Positions 21,708-31,584 of a stretch of DNA of 64,000 nt are shown in pieces. The notes under the pieces were generated by a model, which was given only the letters and a program-made list of their open reading frames with translations, ran no database searches and was not told the origin of the DNA. The position numbers were made by a program, and so were the translations under genes. The DNA comes from an uncultured Alphaproteobacteria bacterium (GTDB lineage Bacteria; Pseudomonadota; Alphaproteobacteria; HIMB59; GCA-002718135), in assembly GCA_902621305.1 (NCBI GenBank), contig CACNLM010000008.1, positions 1 through 64,000 on the forward strand, written 5' to 3'. Each line of letters starts with the position of its first letter. The first letter of the stretch is position 1.

Positions 21708-22472
21708 TTAATTAATTAAGATTGTTTTTTTTAAATTTCTTAAATCATATATTTTTATATTATTAATATCTGTTTCGCTAAGTTTATTTTGTATCATAAT
21801 AAAATTCTGAATAGATTTATTTGGACTTTCTTCTGAAAGCATTAGTTTCACATCGTCGTATAAATTTATATCCCATCTTCTTTTATTAATAAATTCCAAA
21901 CTCTCAATTTGATATTTTTTTTCAAAATCATAATTTTTTAGAAAATTAATTAATGAATTAGCTTTTAAGTTTGAAGAATTACCCTTGAAAATTAACAATG
22001 ACTGATTAGTGAAATCTGTAATGTAAATTTGATCTATAATTTTTCCATTTTCATCAAAAAAAAAGTATTTCTCGTTAAAAAAATAAATTCCTATTGGTTT
22101 ATATTCTTCAATCCTAACAAATAGAGTATCTTTGTAATTTGTATTTAAATATATTTCTTTGACCCAATTATTTTCTTTTATTGAATCATGAATTTTATCT
22201 AATTGTAACAAAAAAATTGAAGATCCTATATAATTTTGCAATTTATCCTCTACAAATTTTAATTTGATTTTCTCCAAACCTGAAATATCAAATTTTGTAA
22301 ATTGATATTGGAAATTTTCTGAAAAACTCTGAATTATATTTTTAGAGGTCTCAATTAAATTATTTTTGTTAAAATATAGTAAAATAGAAAAAATTATTAG
22401 GAATAAAAAAATACAAAAATAAGTGAATGATCTGAAATTTAAAATATATTTTCTTCTATTAATATTGTTCAT
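21708..22472 (-). CDS. ftsQ: FtsQ, divisome membrane protein with POTRA domain
   Basis: Bitopic divisome protein that links FtsB/FtsL to the rest of the machinery. The 254-residue product has a short basic N-terminus, one membrane helix (FCIFLFLIIFSILLYF, about 18-33), then the POTRA domain with FDISGLEKIKLKFVEDKLQNYIG and the FtsQ beta domain. Sequence conservation is weak, as usual for this family; the position between ddl and ftsA secures the call. Confidence 0.92.
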   Translation of the reverse strand: MNNINRRKYILNFRSFTYFCIFLFLIIFSILLYFNKNNLIETSKNIIQSFSENFQYQFTKFDISGLEKIKLKFVEDKLQNYIGSSIFLLQLDKIHDSIKENNWVKEIYLNTNYKDTLFVRIEEYKPIGIYFFNEKYFFFDENGKIIDQIYITDFTNQSLLIFKGNSSNLKANSLINFLKNYDFEKKYQIESLEFINKRRWDINLYDDVKLMLSEESPNKSIQNFIMIQNKLSETDINNIKIYDLRNLKKTILIN

Positions 22473-22473
22473 A

Positions 22474-23424
22474 CTAATAATTTAAATTTTTTATCAAAAT
22501 AAAAATGATTTCTGAAAAAGATAAATCTTTATAATTTGCTTGTTCGGGTAATAGAGATATTGGAGTAAGTCCAGGTTGAGTATTTGTTTCTAAAAAGAAA
22601 ATTTTATTTTTTTTTGTATCATAAATAAAATCAGTTCTTGCAAGTGAATTACAACCTAATAGTTTATGAACTTTAGTAGCAAATTTAAGACATTTACTAT
22701 AATTTGTTTTATTTAACTTAGCAGGCAAAATATGTTTAGCATAACCTTTCGTATATTTTGCTTTATAATCAAAGAAATGATTTTTTGATTTTATCTCTGT
22801 AACAGCAAGCGCGTGAATTTTTTTATCCAATTTAATAGTCGAAACTGTAAGCTCCCTTCCAGATATATACTCTTCTATTAAAATTTCTTTGTGATTATTG
22901 AAATTCCTTTTAATTTCTTCTAAATTAGAAACTAAAATATTAAATTCTTTTTGATTTTTAATTATTTTTATACCAAAACTTGATCCACTTCTATTGGGCT
23001 TAATAACAAATTTTTTTAACTTACTTTTGATAGTAATTAATTTCTTCTCATTTAAATCATTTATATTTAAAAGATAGTATTTCGGAGACATTAATTTATT
23101 TTTAATAATTTCTCTCTTAGATGCAGATTTATTAAAACATAGATTAGATGATTTGATATTTGAATGAGAAAACGGAATTTTATTTTTTTTTAAAATTTTT
23201 TGAGTTTGTCCATCTTCTCCAAACGGTCCATGTAAAGCATTAATACAAATAAAATTTTTATAATTAATTATTTTTTTATGAAAGTTTTTAGGATTAACTC
23301 TTAATGTCTTAAATTTTAATTTATTTTGATTAAGAATTTTTTGAATTTCTCTAGAGGTTTCTAAAGATACATCGTGTTCTTCATTATTACCACCTTCTAA
23401 AATTAAAATTTTTTTATTACTCAC
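22474..23424 (-). CDS. ddl: D-alanine-D-alanine ligase
   Basis: ATP-grasp enzyme making the D-Ala-D-Ala dipeptide for the wall pentapeptide. The 316-residue protein shows GGNNEEHDVSLETS at the N-terminus, ALHGPFGEDGQ, the ATP-grasp segment VIKPNRSGSSFGIKII, EEYISGRELTV and the metal-binding ETNTQPGLTP. It overlaps the murB stop by 8 nt and is followed 1 nt later by ftsQ. Confidence 0.96.
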   Translation of the reverse strand: MSNKKILILEGGNNEEHDVSLETSREIQKILNQNKLKFKTLRVNPKNFHKKIINYKNFICINALHGPFGEDGQTQKILKKNKIPFSHSNIKSSNLCFNKSASKREIIKNKLMSPKYYLLNINDLNEKKLITIKSKLKKFVIKPNRSGSSFGIKIIKNQKEFNILVSNLEEIKRNFNNHKEILIEEYISGRELTVSTIKLDKKIHALAVTEIKSKNHFFDYKAKYTKGYAKHILPAKLNKTNYSKCLKFATKVHKLLGCNSLARTDFIYDTKKNKIFFLETNTQPGLTPISLLPEQANYKDLSFSEIIFILIKNLNY

Positions 23425-24310
23425 CTATTATTTTTACCTCCCATTCCAATTTTATATTGAATTTGGCATATACTTTTTCAATAATACTTTTACCTAGGTT
23501 TTCTATATCTGTTGCTGAAGCATTTCTTTTATTTATTAAAAAATTTGCATGTTTATCACTCACATACGCATCTCCATAATTGATACCTTTGCATCCAGCT
23601 TCCTCAATTAGTTTTGCCGCATGAAGGTTTTTAGGATTTTTGAATGTACTTCCAGAAGTTTTATTTTTAATTGGCTGAGTTTCTAAACGCTTATTCTTTA
23701 TTTCATTAATCTTGTCTTTTATTAAATTTTGATCTCCATAACTAAAATTAAATATAGCTTTTGTAACTATATCTGTATTATTTATTTTTGAAGACCTATA
23801 TTTTAGATGCAGTTTATCTTTTGTAATTGTTTTTCTTTGGCCAAAATTATCACAGATTTCTATACTATTTATAACATCTACAGTTTCCGAACCATAACAA
23901 CCAGCATTCATTTTAACTGCACCACCTATTGATCCTGGAATACCGCTATAAAATTCAAAACCCTCTATATTTTGTCTTAATGCATAATTTGACAGATTAA
24001 TATCTAAAATACTAGCGCCAACTTCAAGTTTATTATCATTAATATTAATAGTATTAAAACCTTTGCCTAATTTTATAAGAGTTCCATTATATCCGTTATC
24101 TCTAATTAAAAGATTTGAACCTGAACCTATGATGTAAAAATTTTCATTATTTATTTCATTTAGTATAATTTCTAACTCTAAATTGTCTTCAACTATAGCA
24201 AATATTTTTGCGTTACCTCCTGTTCTGAACCAAGTATTTTTACCAGCATTATAATCTAAGTAAATTTTACTTTTAAGTTTATCAGCTAATTCTATAATTT
24301 TTTTTGACAT
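23417..24310 (-). CDS. murB: UDP-N-acetylenolpyruvoylglucosamine reductase
   Basis: FAD/NADPH-dependent enzyme making UDP-MurNAc. The 297-residue length fits the type II (short) form. The FAD domain shows NTWFRTGGNAKIF, IIGSGSNLLI and the segment EFYSGIPGSIGGAVKMNAGCYGSE; the catalytic Ser lies in KTSGSTFKNP. It overlaps murC by one base and ddl by 8 nt. Confidence 0.97.
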   Translation of the reverse strand: MSKKIIELADKLKSKIYLDYNAGKNTWFRTGGNAKIFAIVEDNLELEIILNEINNENFYIIGSGSNLLIRDNGYNGTLIKLGKGFNTININDNKLEVGASILDINLSNYALRQNIEGFEFYSGIPGSIGGAVKMNAGCYGSETVDVINSIEICDNFGQRKTITKDKLHLKYRSSKINNTDIVTKAIFNFSYGDQNLIKDKINEIKNKRLETQPIKNKTSGSTFKNPKNLHAAKLIEEAGCKGINYGDAYVSDKHANFLINKRNASATDIENLGKSIIEKVYAKFNIKLEWEVKIIGE

Positions 24311-25680
24311 TAGTTATTCAAATATTTTTTTGCAATACTTGATATTGAGCCTGCACCCATAAAAACAATGGTATTTTCATTCATTGTATGAGGTTTCATT
24401 AATTTATTTAAATCACCTATATTCTTTAAATATGTAGTATTTTTATTTTTTTTTAATATTTTAGAAAATATATCTTTTGAAGTCGCTCCCTTGATAATCT
24501 TTTCTCCAGCTGAATAAGTTTCTAATAAGAATAAATAATCAACTTTTGATAAAACTTTTATAAATTCTCTAATTAGTGTTTTAGTTCTAGTGTATCTGTG
24601 TGGTTGAAAAACAACTATTACTTTATTTTTTAGACTTTTAGCTGCACTTAATGTAGCTGCAATTTCAGTTGGATGATGCGCATAATCATCATACACAAAG
24701 GAGTTATTTTTTTTTCCAATAAATGAGAATCTTCTTTTAACACCAACATAATTAGTCAAGGCGTTATTAATATCTTTATTTTTTATTCCATTTAGTTTAG
24801 CCACAACAATACTTGCAGTTGCATTTAAAATATTGTGATTTCCGATTGCATTTATAGTAAATTTATAATTAGAAGAATGAATAATTTTATTGTTAATTTT
24901 TAATTTAAAGGAAGTTTTTAGTTTGTTTTGAATAATGTCAAAGATTAATACATCTGCTTTTTTATTTTTTATTGAATAAGTTAAAATATTTCTAGTTTTT
25001 ATTTTGTTAATTAGTAATTTAAGGTTCTTATCATCATAGCACATTATTGTAGTTCCATAAAACGGAAGCAGATTTATAAATTTTTCAAATGCATTAATTA
25101 AATTTTTCTTCGATTTATAAAAATCCATATGTTCAACGTCTAAATTAGTAATAATTGATATTTGATGTGGAAGTTTTAAAAAGGTGCCATCACTTTCGTC
25201 TGCCTCTACAATCATCCATTCACCTTTTCCATAGCGATTATTGTTTGAAAAAGAATTTATAATACCACCATTTACAATAGTAGGGTCTAAACCTGCTTCA
25301 TTAAAAATGTTTCCAACCAAACTAGTAGTCGTAGTTTTTCCATGAGATCCGGCAATAGCAATAGATTTTTTATTTTTCATTAATTCTGAAAGCATATCAG
25401 CTCGAGTAAGAAGAGGTATTTTTTTAATAAATGCCTCTCTTATTTCAGGATTATTTTTTTTTATAGCTGATGAATAAACGACGGCATCGGCATATTTAAT
25501 ATTTTTTTTATTATGTCCTAAAAAAAATTTTATACCTTTTTTCTTTAATCTTTTTGTATTGTCGTTTACTGATATATCACTACCCTGAATCGAATATCCT
25601 TTGTCTAACATCAATTCTGCTATACCAGACATTCCTATTCCTGAAATACCTATAAAATGAATTTTACTATTAATTTTCAT
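24310..25680 (-). CDS. murC: UDP-N-acetylmuramate-L-alanine ligase
   Basis: Adds L-Ala to UDP-MurNAc. The 456-residue Mur ligase has the N-terminal UDP-binding Rossmann domain (IHFIGISGIGMSGIAE), the ATP P-loop GSHGKTTTTSL (about residue 112), the NLDVEHMDFY metal segment and the C-terminal domain with YDDYAHHPTE and FQPHRYTRT. It overlaps murG by 11 nt. Confidence 0.97.
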   Translation of the reverse strand: MKINSKIHFIGISGIGMSGIAELMLDKGYSIQGSDISVNDNTKRLKKKGIKFFLGHNKKNIKYADAVVYSSAIKKNNPEIREAFIKKIPLLTRADMLSELMKNKKSIAIAGSHGKTTTTSLVGNIFNEAGLDPTIVNGGIINSFSNNNRYGKGEWMIVEADESDGTFLKLPHQISIITNLDVEHMDFYKSKKNLINAFEKFINLLPFYGTTIMCYDDKNLKLLINKIKTRNILTYSIKNKKADVLIFDIIQNKLKTSFKLKINNKIIHSSNYKFTINAIGNHNILNATASIVVAKLNGIKNKDINNALTNYVGVKRRFSFIGKKNNSFVYDDYAHHPTEIAATLSAAKSLKNKVIVVFQPHRYTRTKTLIREFIKVLSKVDYLFLLETYSAGEKIIKGATSKDIFSKILKKNKNTTYLKNIGDLNKLMKPHTMNENTIVFMGAGSISSIAKKYLNN

Positions 25681-26755
25681 TTAGTATTAATTTATAAATT
25701 AAAGCGTTTGAGTTTTTAACTTTAATCATATCAAATTTTTTATTCATTGATTCTAATTTTTTTGAATTATTATATGTTTCATAAATATATCTTTTTGCTT
25801 TATCTAAATCATTACTATTTTGATCAATAATTATGGCTAAGTCATGTTTAGCTAATATTTTAGCATTAAAAAATTGATGATTATCTTTTGAAGAAGGTAA
25901 TGGAATTAATATCGAGGGAAGTTTAAAGTCAATTAAATCAATAATTGTTCCTGCTCCAGCTCTACATATTGCTAAATTAGCATAGTCTAGTATTTCATCT
26001 ATATTAGTAAAAAAATCTTTCAAAATGATTGGTAGTTTAATATTTCTTAATTTTTCTTCTTGTTTTTTTATCAAATGTTTAGAGCACTGAAATATAAATT
26101 TTGCGTTTATAATTCTTTCATTATCTATAATTTTAATTAGATTTGTTGCAAAGTTTGATACAAATTCTGATCCCTGACTTCCACCAGAAATAAAAATTGT
26201 AAAAATACTCTCAGAATTTTTATTGCTGATTTTAATATTTTTTTTAAAATTATTTTCCGGTGAGCCTACTACGAATATTTTATCTTTAAACTTTGAATTA
26301 ATTTTAGATTTAATATCAAAATTTAAAAATAATTTATTTGTGAAATTCAGAAAAAATTTATTTGTCCTACCTATTATCGAATTTTGTTCATGGATATATA
26401 TCTTAACTTTATAGAATGGTTTAAATAACATACATGATAACATTGGAGAAAACGAAGCATAACTTCCAAAAGAAATAGAGTGAGATGGTTTTAATAAAAA
26501 TATAATAATAAATGATTGAATTAGTCCTAATAAAATTTGAAATATACCAAAGATTTTAAATATTATGTTCCCATTTAAATTTGATGAACTAATTATATAA
26601 ATTTTTCCATTATAATTATGAAAGTATTTATATCCTCTTTTATCAGTAATAATTGTGCAATTTATATTTTTAATAGATAAATAATTAGCAAAATTTTTCG
26701 CCGGTATAACATGTCCGCCTGTTCCTCCTGTAATTAGTAAAAAATTTTTTTTCAT
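25670..26755 (-). CDS. murG: MurG, lipid II-forming GlcNAc transferase
   Basis: Peripheral membrane glycosyltransferase that adds GlcNAc to lipid I. The 361-residue GT28 protein has the N-terminal TGGTGGHVIPAKNFA loop, the membrane-facing hydrophobic patch (FGIFQILLGLIQSFIII), the second Gly-rich loop SGGSQGSEFVSN, and the nucleotide-sugar site CRAGAGTIIDLIDFKLPSIL followed by PSSKDNHQFFNA. It overlaps ftsW by 4 nt (ATGA) and murC by 11 nt. Confidence 0.97.
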   Translation of the reverse strand: MKKNFLLITGGTGGHVIPAKNFANYLSIKNINCTIITDKRGYKYFHNYNGKIYIISSSNLNGNIIFKIFGIFQILLGLIQSFIIIFLLKPSHSISFGSYASFSPMLSCMLFKPFYKVKIYIHEQNSIIGRTNKFFLNFTNKLFLNFDIKSKINSKFKDKIFVVGSPENNFKKNIKISNKNSESIFTIFISGGSQGSEFVSNFATNLIKIIDNERIINAKFIFQCSKHLIKKQEEKLRNIKLPIILKDFFTNIDEILDYANLAICRAGAGTIIDLIDFKLPSILIPLPSSKDNHQFFNAKILAKHDLAIIIDQNSNDLDKAKRYIYETYNNSKKLESMNKKFDMIKVKNSNALIYKLILNEN

Positions 26756-27813
26756 AATTCTTCATTTTTTTTGTTTGTAAGAGATAATAAAAAACCAAAT
26801 AAAATTGCTATTGATATCATGGAGGAACCTCCATAACTTACAAATGGCAATGTCATACCTTTTGTTGGTATAAGACCTAATGAGCTAAAAATATTAATTA
26901 AGCATTGTAATCCAAATGAGCAAATTAAACCACTAATTGCTATAATTTTATATGGATCTTCAAGTTGTAGAACTTTTAATAAGCTTCTTATTATTATTGA
27001 TAGAATTATAATAATAATGATTAAACAAAAGATAAATCCTAATTCTTCTCCAGCAACAGCAAAAATAAAATCTGTGTTAGCATCAGGAATTTTTTCTTTT
27101 AAAATGCCTTGCCCTGGACCTTTTCCAAGTAGCCCACCATTTATGAAAGCTTGAATACTTAAATCTATTTGGTATGTGTCAGTACCACTTAAACCACCAA
27201 GAAATGAATTGATTCTTGATTGTACATGATCAAAAATAAAATAAGAAAATATCGAAATTCCTAAAATAAATAAAAATGCAACTATAACTAAAAAAATTGA
27301 TAAACCAGCAACAAATAACTGACAAAAAAAAGTTGATGACAGTAAAACTGTCATCCCCAAATCAGGTTGCATGAGTATTAAAGATAAAAGCAAGAAGAAA
27401 AAAATAAACAGTAAAGGTAAATAAAATTTTTTATCCTCTATAGATTTACTTATACACCATGCCGTCAATATGACAAAAATAGGCTTAATTATCTCTGAAG
27501 GTTGTAATGTAAAGTTAAATATTTGAAACCATCTCTTAGCACCTTTAACTTCGTAATCTAAAAAAAGTATTAGCAGTATTATTATTAATAAAATAATAAA
27601 TAAAAATAATGAAATTCTTCTTATATTTTTACTATCTAAGTCTGATAGCGCAATAAGTAGAAAAATTGAAAAAAGAAAAAAAATAGAATGCCTATTTATG
27701 GATAAATTTTCATCTATGGAAAAAGAAAGTATTAATCCCGTAAAACCCAATGATAATATTAATATTACGTTAATTCTATCAATTGAGCTCCACCAATTCT
27801 TTAAATATTCCAT
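26752..27813 (-). CDS. ftsW: FtsW, septal peptidoglycan polymerase (SEDS)
   Basis: SEDS-family glycosyltransferase that works with FtsI at the septum. The 353-residue protein has about ten membrane helices. Conserved SEDS segments include VKGAKRWFQIFNFTLQPSEIIKP, MQPDLGMTV with the catalytic Asp, the loop NTDFIFAVAGEELGF and the C-terminal PTKGMTLPFVSYGGSS. It lies between murD (2-nt gap) and murG (4-nt overlap). Confidence 0.96.
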   Translation of the reverse strand: MEYLKNWWSSIDRINVILILSLGFTGLILSFSIDENLSINRHSIFFLFSIFLLIALSDLDSKNIRRISLFLFIILLIIILLILFLDYEVKGAKRWFQIFNFTLQPSEIIKPIFVILTAWCISKSIEDKKFYLPLLFIFFFLLLSLILMQPDLGMTVLLSSTFFCQLFVAGLSIFLVIVAFLFILGISIFSYFIFDHVQSRINSFLGGLSGTDTYQIDLSIQAFINGGLLGKGPGQGILKEKIPDANTDFIFAVAGEELGFIFCLIIIIIILSIIIRSLLKVLQLEDPYKIIAISGLICSFGLQCLINIFSSLGLIPTKGMTLPFVSYGGSSMISIAILFGFLLSLTNKKNEEL

Positions 27814-27815
27814 GT

Positions 27816-29132
27816 TTAATTAATATAATTTTTAATTAATTTATTAAAATGCATGCCTCTTTCTTCAAAATTTTTGTATTGATCATAAGAGGCACATGCC
27901 GGAGCGAATAATATGGTTGATTGATTTAAATTTTTTTCAATATCCTTAAAGGTTTTTTTGATAACTGATTTCAAATTTGCCGATTTTTTTACATCCAATT
28001 CTTTTTTTAATTTTTTTTCAATAAAGGATGCTGATTTTCCGTAGGTATATACACAGCTAATTTTATTTTTATATTTTAGAAGAATTTCAAAATTTTTTTC
28101 TTTAGCTATGCCTCCTAAGATTAGATAAATATTATTGTAATTTACAACTGAATTTATTGTTGAATTTAAATTAGTAGATTTACTATTATTTATTATTTTT
28201 AATTTATTATTTTTAAAAATTGTAGATGATCTAAATGGAAGACCTCTAAATGTTTTAATAACCTTAAGAAAATTAGTTTCTGGAATTTTTAATATTTTAC
28301 TACATATGTATGCTATTAAAATATTTTGGATATTAAAATGACCTTCTAAGTCTTTTGAGATTTTTATTATTGATAATTTCCTACCTTTTTTAAAGTAATT
28401 ATCTAGAATATAATCATTATTAGCGAAACAATCAGCTGATTTATCAACTAAAGAAAAACTAATTTTATTTTTAATTTTTTTTTGATTAAATATTTTTCTT
28501 GAATAAACATCATCAATAGATAACAAATTAATTCCATTTTTAGATATGATATGTTTTTTTTGGTTAATATAATCACTAATACCTTTGTACCTATCTAAAT
28601 GATCGCCAGATAAATTTGTAATTACTGATATTCTGCTATCAAGTGACTTAACTGTTTCTAATTGAAAAGAACTTAATTCGATGACATGAACTTTATATTT
28701 TTTTTTAAGAAGAAAAGCATTGCATAATGGTTCTCCAATATTACCTCCAACAAATGTTTTAATATTATTTTTTTTTAAAATGTCTCCTATTAATTTGGTT
28801 GTTGTTGATTTCCCATTTGTGCCGGTAATAGCTACAATCTTTTGATTTGTTAAATTCGAAATATATAGATTTAAATCTCTATTTACTTTTTTAAATATGT
28901 TTTTTCTTTTAAATTTTTTTTGTCTTAAAGATATTCCTGGGCTAATATAAATTTTTTCAAAATCATTCAAATTATCTTTTTTGATATTAAAAAAATATTC
29001 TTTTTTATAATTTTTTTTTATAGCTTTTCTTACTATTGGATTATCATCCCAAATTTTAAATTTTATTTTTTTATTTTCAAAATAATTTACTATAGAAAGT
29101 CCTGATTTTTGAATTCCATAAATTAAATACAT
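27816..29132 (-). CDS. murD: UDP-N-acetylmuramoyl-L-alanine-D-glutamate ligase
   Basis: Adds D-Glu to the wall precursor. The 438-residue protein has a divergent N-terminal domain (YGIQKSGLSIVNYFE), the ATP-binding loop AITGTNGKSTTT, ELSSFQLET, VITNLSGDHLDRY and the C-terminal FAPACASYDQYKNFEERGMHF, a MurD signature. Overlaps mraY by one base. Confidence 0.96.
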   Translation of the reverse strand: MYLIYGIQKSGLSIVNYFENKKIKFKIWDDNPIVRKAIKKNYKKEYFFNIKKDNLNDFEKIYISPGISLRQKKFKRKNIFKKVNRDLNLYISNLTNQKIVAITGTNGKSTTTKLIGDILKKNNIKTFVGGNIGEPLCNAFLLKKKYKVHVIELSSFQLETVKSLDSRISVITNLSGDHLDRYKGISDYINQKKHIISKNGINLLSIDDVYSRKIFNQKKIKNKISFSLVDKSADCFANNDYILDNYFKKGRKLSIIKISKDLEGHFNIQNILIAYICSKILKIPETNFLKVIKTFRGLPFRSSTIFKNNKLKIINNSKSTNLNSTINSVVNYNNIYLILGGIAKEKNFEILLKYKNKISCVYTYGKSASFIEKKLKKELDVKKSANLKSVIKKTFKDIEKNLNQSTILFAPACASYDQYKNFEERGMHFNKLIKNYIN

Positions 29133-30220
29133 TATCTAATTCTTAAAGTTGCAAGACCTACCAAAGCTAATACAATGGTAATTATCCAAAAACGAATAAC
29201 TATTGTTGACTCAGGCCATCCCTTTTTTTCAAAATGATGATGTAGTGGAGCCATTAAAAAAACTCTTTTTCCTGTCATTTTAAAAATGAATACTTGGATT
29301 ACAACAGACAAAGTTTCTACAACAAATAAACCACCTATTATTGCAAGAAGAATTTCATGTTTGCATATTATTGCTATTGAACCTAAAGAGCCACCTAATG
29401 CTAAAGATCCAGTATCACCCATAAAAACTTTAGCGGGTGGTGCGTTAAACCAAAGAAAACCTAAAGCAGCACCAATTAAAGAACCACAAAAAACTGCTAA
29501 TTCACCAGTTCCAGGAATATATTGAATAAGTAAATAATTAGAAAAAACTATATTGCCTGAAACATAAGCTATAAAAGCAAAAGACATAGCAACTATCATT
29601 ACAGGCACAATTGCTAAACCATCAAGTCCATCAGTAAGGTTTACTGCATTAGCCGATCCAATAATTATAAATATGGAAATTAGAAAATAAAATATTCCAA
29701 AATCTATAATTAAGTTTTTAAAGAAAGGAAATGTCATAGATTTGCTTATGTTTGGGTCTAAGTTGATAAGAATTAAATATGAAATGAAAAATGAAAAAAT
29801 GATTTGAAGAATAATTCTTATTTTTGATGAAATACCCTCACTTGTATTTGATTTAATTTTTTTGTAATCATCTGCAAATCCAATAGATCCAAAAATAAAA
29901 ATAGTTAAAAGTAAAATCCATATAAAAATATTTTTTAAATCAGCCCAAATAATTGTAGAAACAAAAACACTTAGAATAATCAATAAGCCACCCATTGTAG
30001 GGGTACCTTTTTTTGCAATGATATGTGACTCTGGACCGTCATCTCTTATTGGCTGACCAGTTGGCTGAACATTTGATAACTTGTTAATAATATAATTTCC
30101 AAATATTAGAGAAAAAAATAATCCAGTAAGAATAGAGGCGCCAGCTCTAAATGTTATATAACTAAAAATATTTAGAAAACTAAATAAAGATTGGTATTCA
30201 AAGGCCAAATATTTAATCAA
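29132..30220 (-). CDS. mraY: MraY, lipid I synthase
   Basis: Membrane phospho-MurNAc-pentapeptide transferase making lipid I on undecaprenyl phosphate. The 362-residue protein has about ten helices and the motifs IAKKGTPTMGGLLI, GFADDYKK, NAVNLTDGLDGLAI, FLWFNAPPAKVFMGDTGSL and LMAPLHHHFEKKGW, the last with the family's HHH. It overlaps murF by 4 nt and murD by one base. Confidence 0.98.
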   Translation of the reverse strand: MIKYLAFEYQSLFSFLNIFSYITFRAGASILTGLFFSLIFGNYIINKLSNVQPTGQPIRDDGPESHIIAKKGTPTMGGLLIILSVFVSTIIWADLKNIFIWILLLTIFIFGSIGFADDYKKIKSNTSEGISSKIRIILQIIFSFFISYLILINLDPNISKSMTFPFFKNLIIDFGIFYFLISIFIIIGSANAVNLTDGLDGLAIVPVMIVAMSFAFIAYVSGNIVFSNYLLIQYIPGTGELAVFCGSLIGAALGFLWFNAPPAKVFMGDTGSLALGGSLGSIAIICKHEILLAIIGGLFVVETLSVVIQVFIFKMTGKRVFLMAPLHHHFEKKGWPESTIVIRFWIITIVLALVGLATLRIR

Positions 30221-31584
30221 ATCGATACCTGCTTTAGTAATGTTTTTGCAAATTTATTTATTTTTGTTGAATTAGAACATTTAATTAAAATAATGTCATT
30301 ATTATGCACTTTCTCTTCTAAAAATTGCATGATTTTATTTGTATTTTTAAAATAGATAAATTCATTATTTGGATTAAAAAATTTTTTTATAGATAATTCA
30401 AAGAATTCGCCACATAAAATTACAAATTTAAAAATAGTGTCATCCAATTGTTGTAGTAACTTATAATGAATTTTGGAAGAATCATTTCCTAATTCATTCA
30501 TTGTTCCAAGTATTATTATTTTTTTATTATTCTTTATTTTTATATTTTTTAAATTTTGTATACTTTGCATCATTGTATCTGGATTAGCATTATAAGATTC
30601 ATCAATAATATTTATTTTTTTTTTATTTAAAGAAATTTTATGAACTAATCCCCTACCTTTCACTGGTTTTAAAAACTTGAAACGATTTAGAACTGATTTA
30701 ATGTTCAGAGAATTTTCATTATAAAATGCAAGACAAAATAATAAGTTATTTAATCTATGCATTACTATTGCATCAGTAACAATGTTAACCTTTTTTTTAT
30801 TAATTGATAAAGTTACTTTATGCAATTTTTTATAGGGAGATATTTTTTTAATAAAATATTTTTTTGAAGAATTATCAATACGAATTATTTTAAGATTTTT
30901 TTCTTTTTTTGCTTTTGTGATTAAAATATTTTCAGATTTAGAAGAAACATTGAGATATAGCTTTTTCCTATTATTATTATATTTAGAAATAAATATATCA
31001 GCTTTTTCTCTGGCAATATTATTTTGAGTTTGGAAATTTTCAAGGTGAGTAGATTGTATATTTGTAATAAATACCTCTGATGGTTTGACTAAATTACTAA
31101 GAAATTTTATCTCACCAAAATTATTTGTTCCAATTTCAAAAATTGCATAATTTGATTTTAAATTTAAATTTAGTAAAGAAATTAATACACCTAACTGATT
31201 ATTATAACTTTTCTTTGAGTAAGAAATAGTATGATCTTTTTTTAAGAAAAATGCTAAAGTTTCTTTTAAAGTAGTTTTACCAGCACTGCCAGTAATGCCT
31301 ATTACTTTACCTTTGTATAAATCTCGTTTCGTTTTTGCTATTTTTGAAAGATACTTATAAATATTATTTACATATAAAATTTTTTTATTTTTTTTGAAAT
31401 TTTTATTATCAGTTACACAAAATTTTGCACCTTTATCTATTGCTTCATTTAAAAACTTGTTTCCATGAAACCTTTTACCTTTTAAAGCAAGAAATATATC
31501 GCCACTTTTAATATCTTTACTTGATATTTGAATTTTATCTTTTTTAGATATTATATATTTCTCTAATTGATATAATTCGATCAT
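30217..31584 (-). CDS. murF: UDP-N-acetylmuramoyl-tripeptide-D-Ala-D-Ala ligase
   Basis: Adds D-Ala-D-Ala to the tripeptide precursor. The 455-residue Mur ligase has an N-terminal domain with SSKDIKSGDIFLALKGKRFHG, the P-loop GITGSAGKTTLKE, EIGTNNFGEI and ESYNANPDTMMQSI, which are MurF-specific. It is Lys/Asn-rich throughout. Overlaps murE by one base. Confidence 0.96.
   Translation of the reverse strand: MIELYQLEKYIISKKDKIQISSKDIKSGDIFLALKGKRFHGNKFLNEAIDKGAKFCVTDNKNFKKNKKILYVNNIYKYLSKIAKTKRDLYKGKVIGITGSAGKTTLKETLAFFLKKDHTISYSKKSYNNQLGVLISLLNLNLKSNYAIFEIGTNNFGEIKFLSNLVKPSEVFITNIQSTHLENFQTQNNIAREKADIFISKYNNNRKKLYLNVSSKSENILITKAKKEKNLKIIRIDNSSKKYFIKKISPYKKLHKVTLSINKKKVNIVTDAIVMHRLNNLLFCLAFYNENSLNIKSVLNRFKFLKPVKGRGLVHKISLNKKKINIIDESYNANPDTMMQSIQNLKNIKIKNNKKIIILGTMNELGNDSSKIHYKLLQQLDDTIFKFVILCGEFFELSIKKFFNPNNEFIYFKNTNKIMQFLEEKVHNNDIILIKCSNSTKINKFAKTLLKQVSI

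Noticed and set aside
29286-29525. 79-codon frame on the + strand inside mraY
   Set aside because: Shadow frame: Pro/Lys-rich translation of the mraY complement, no start site or context.
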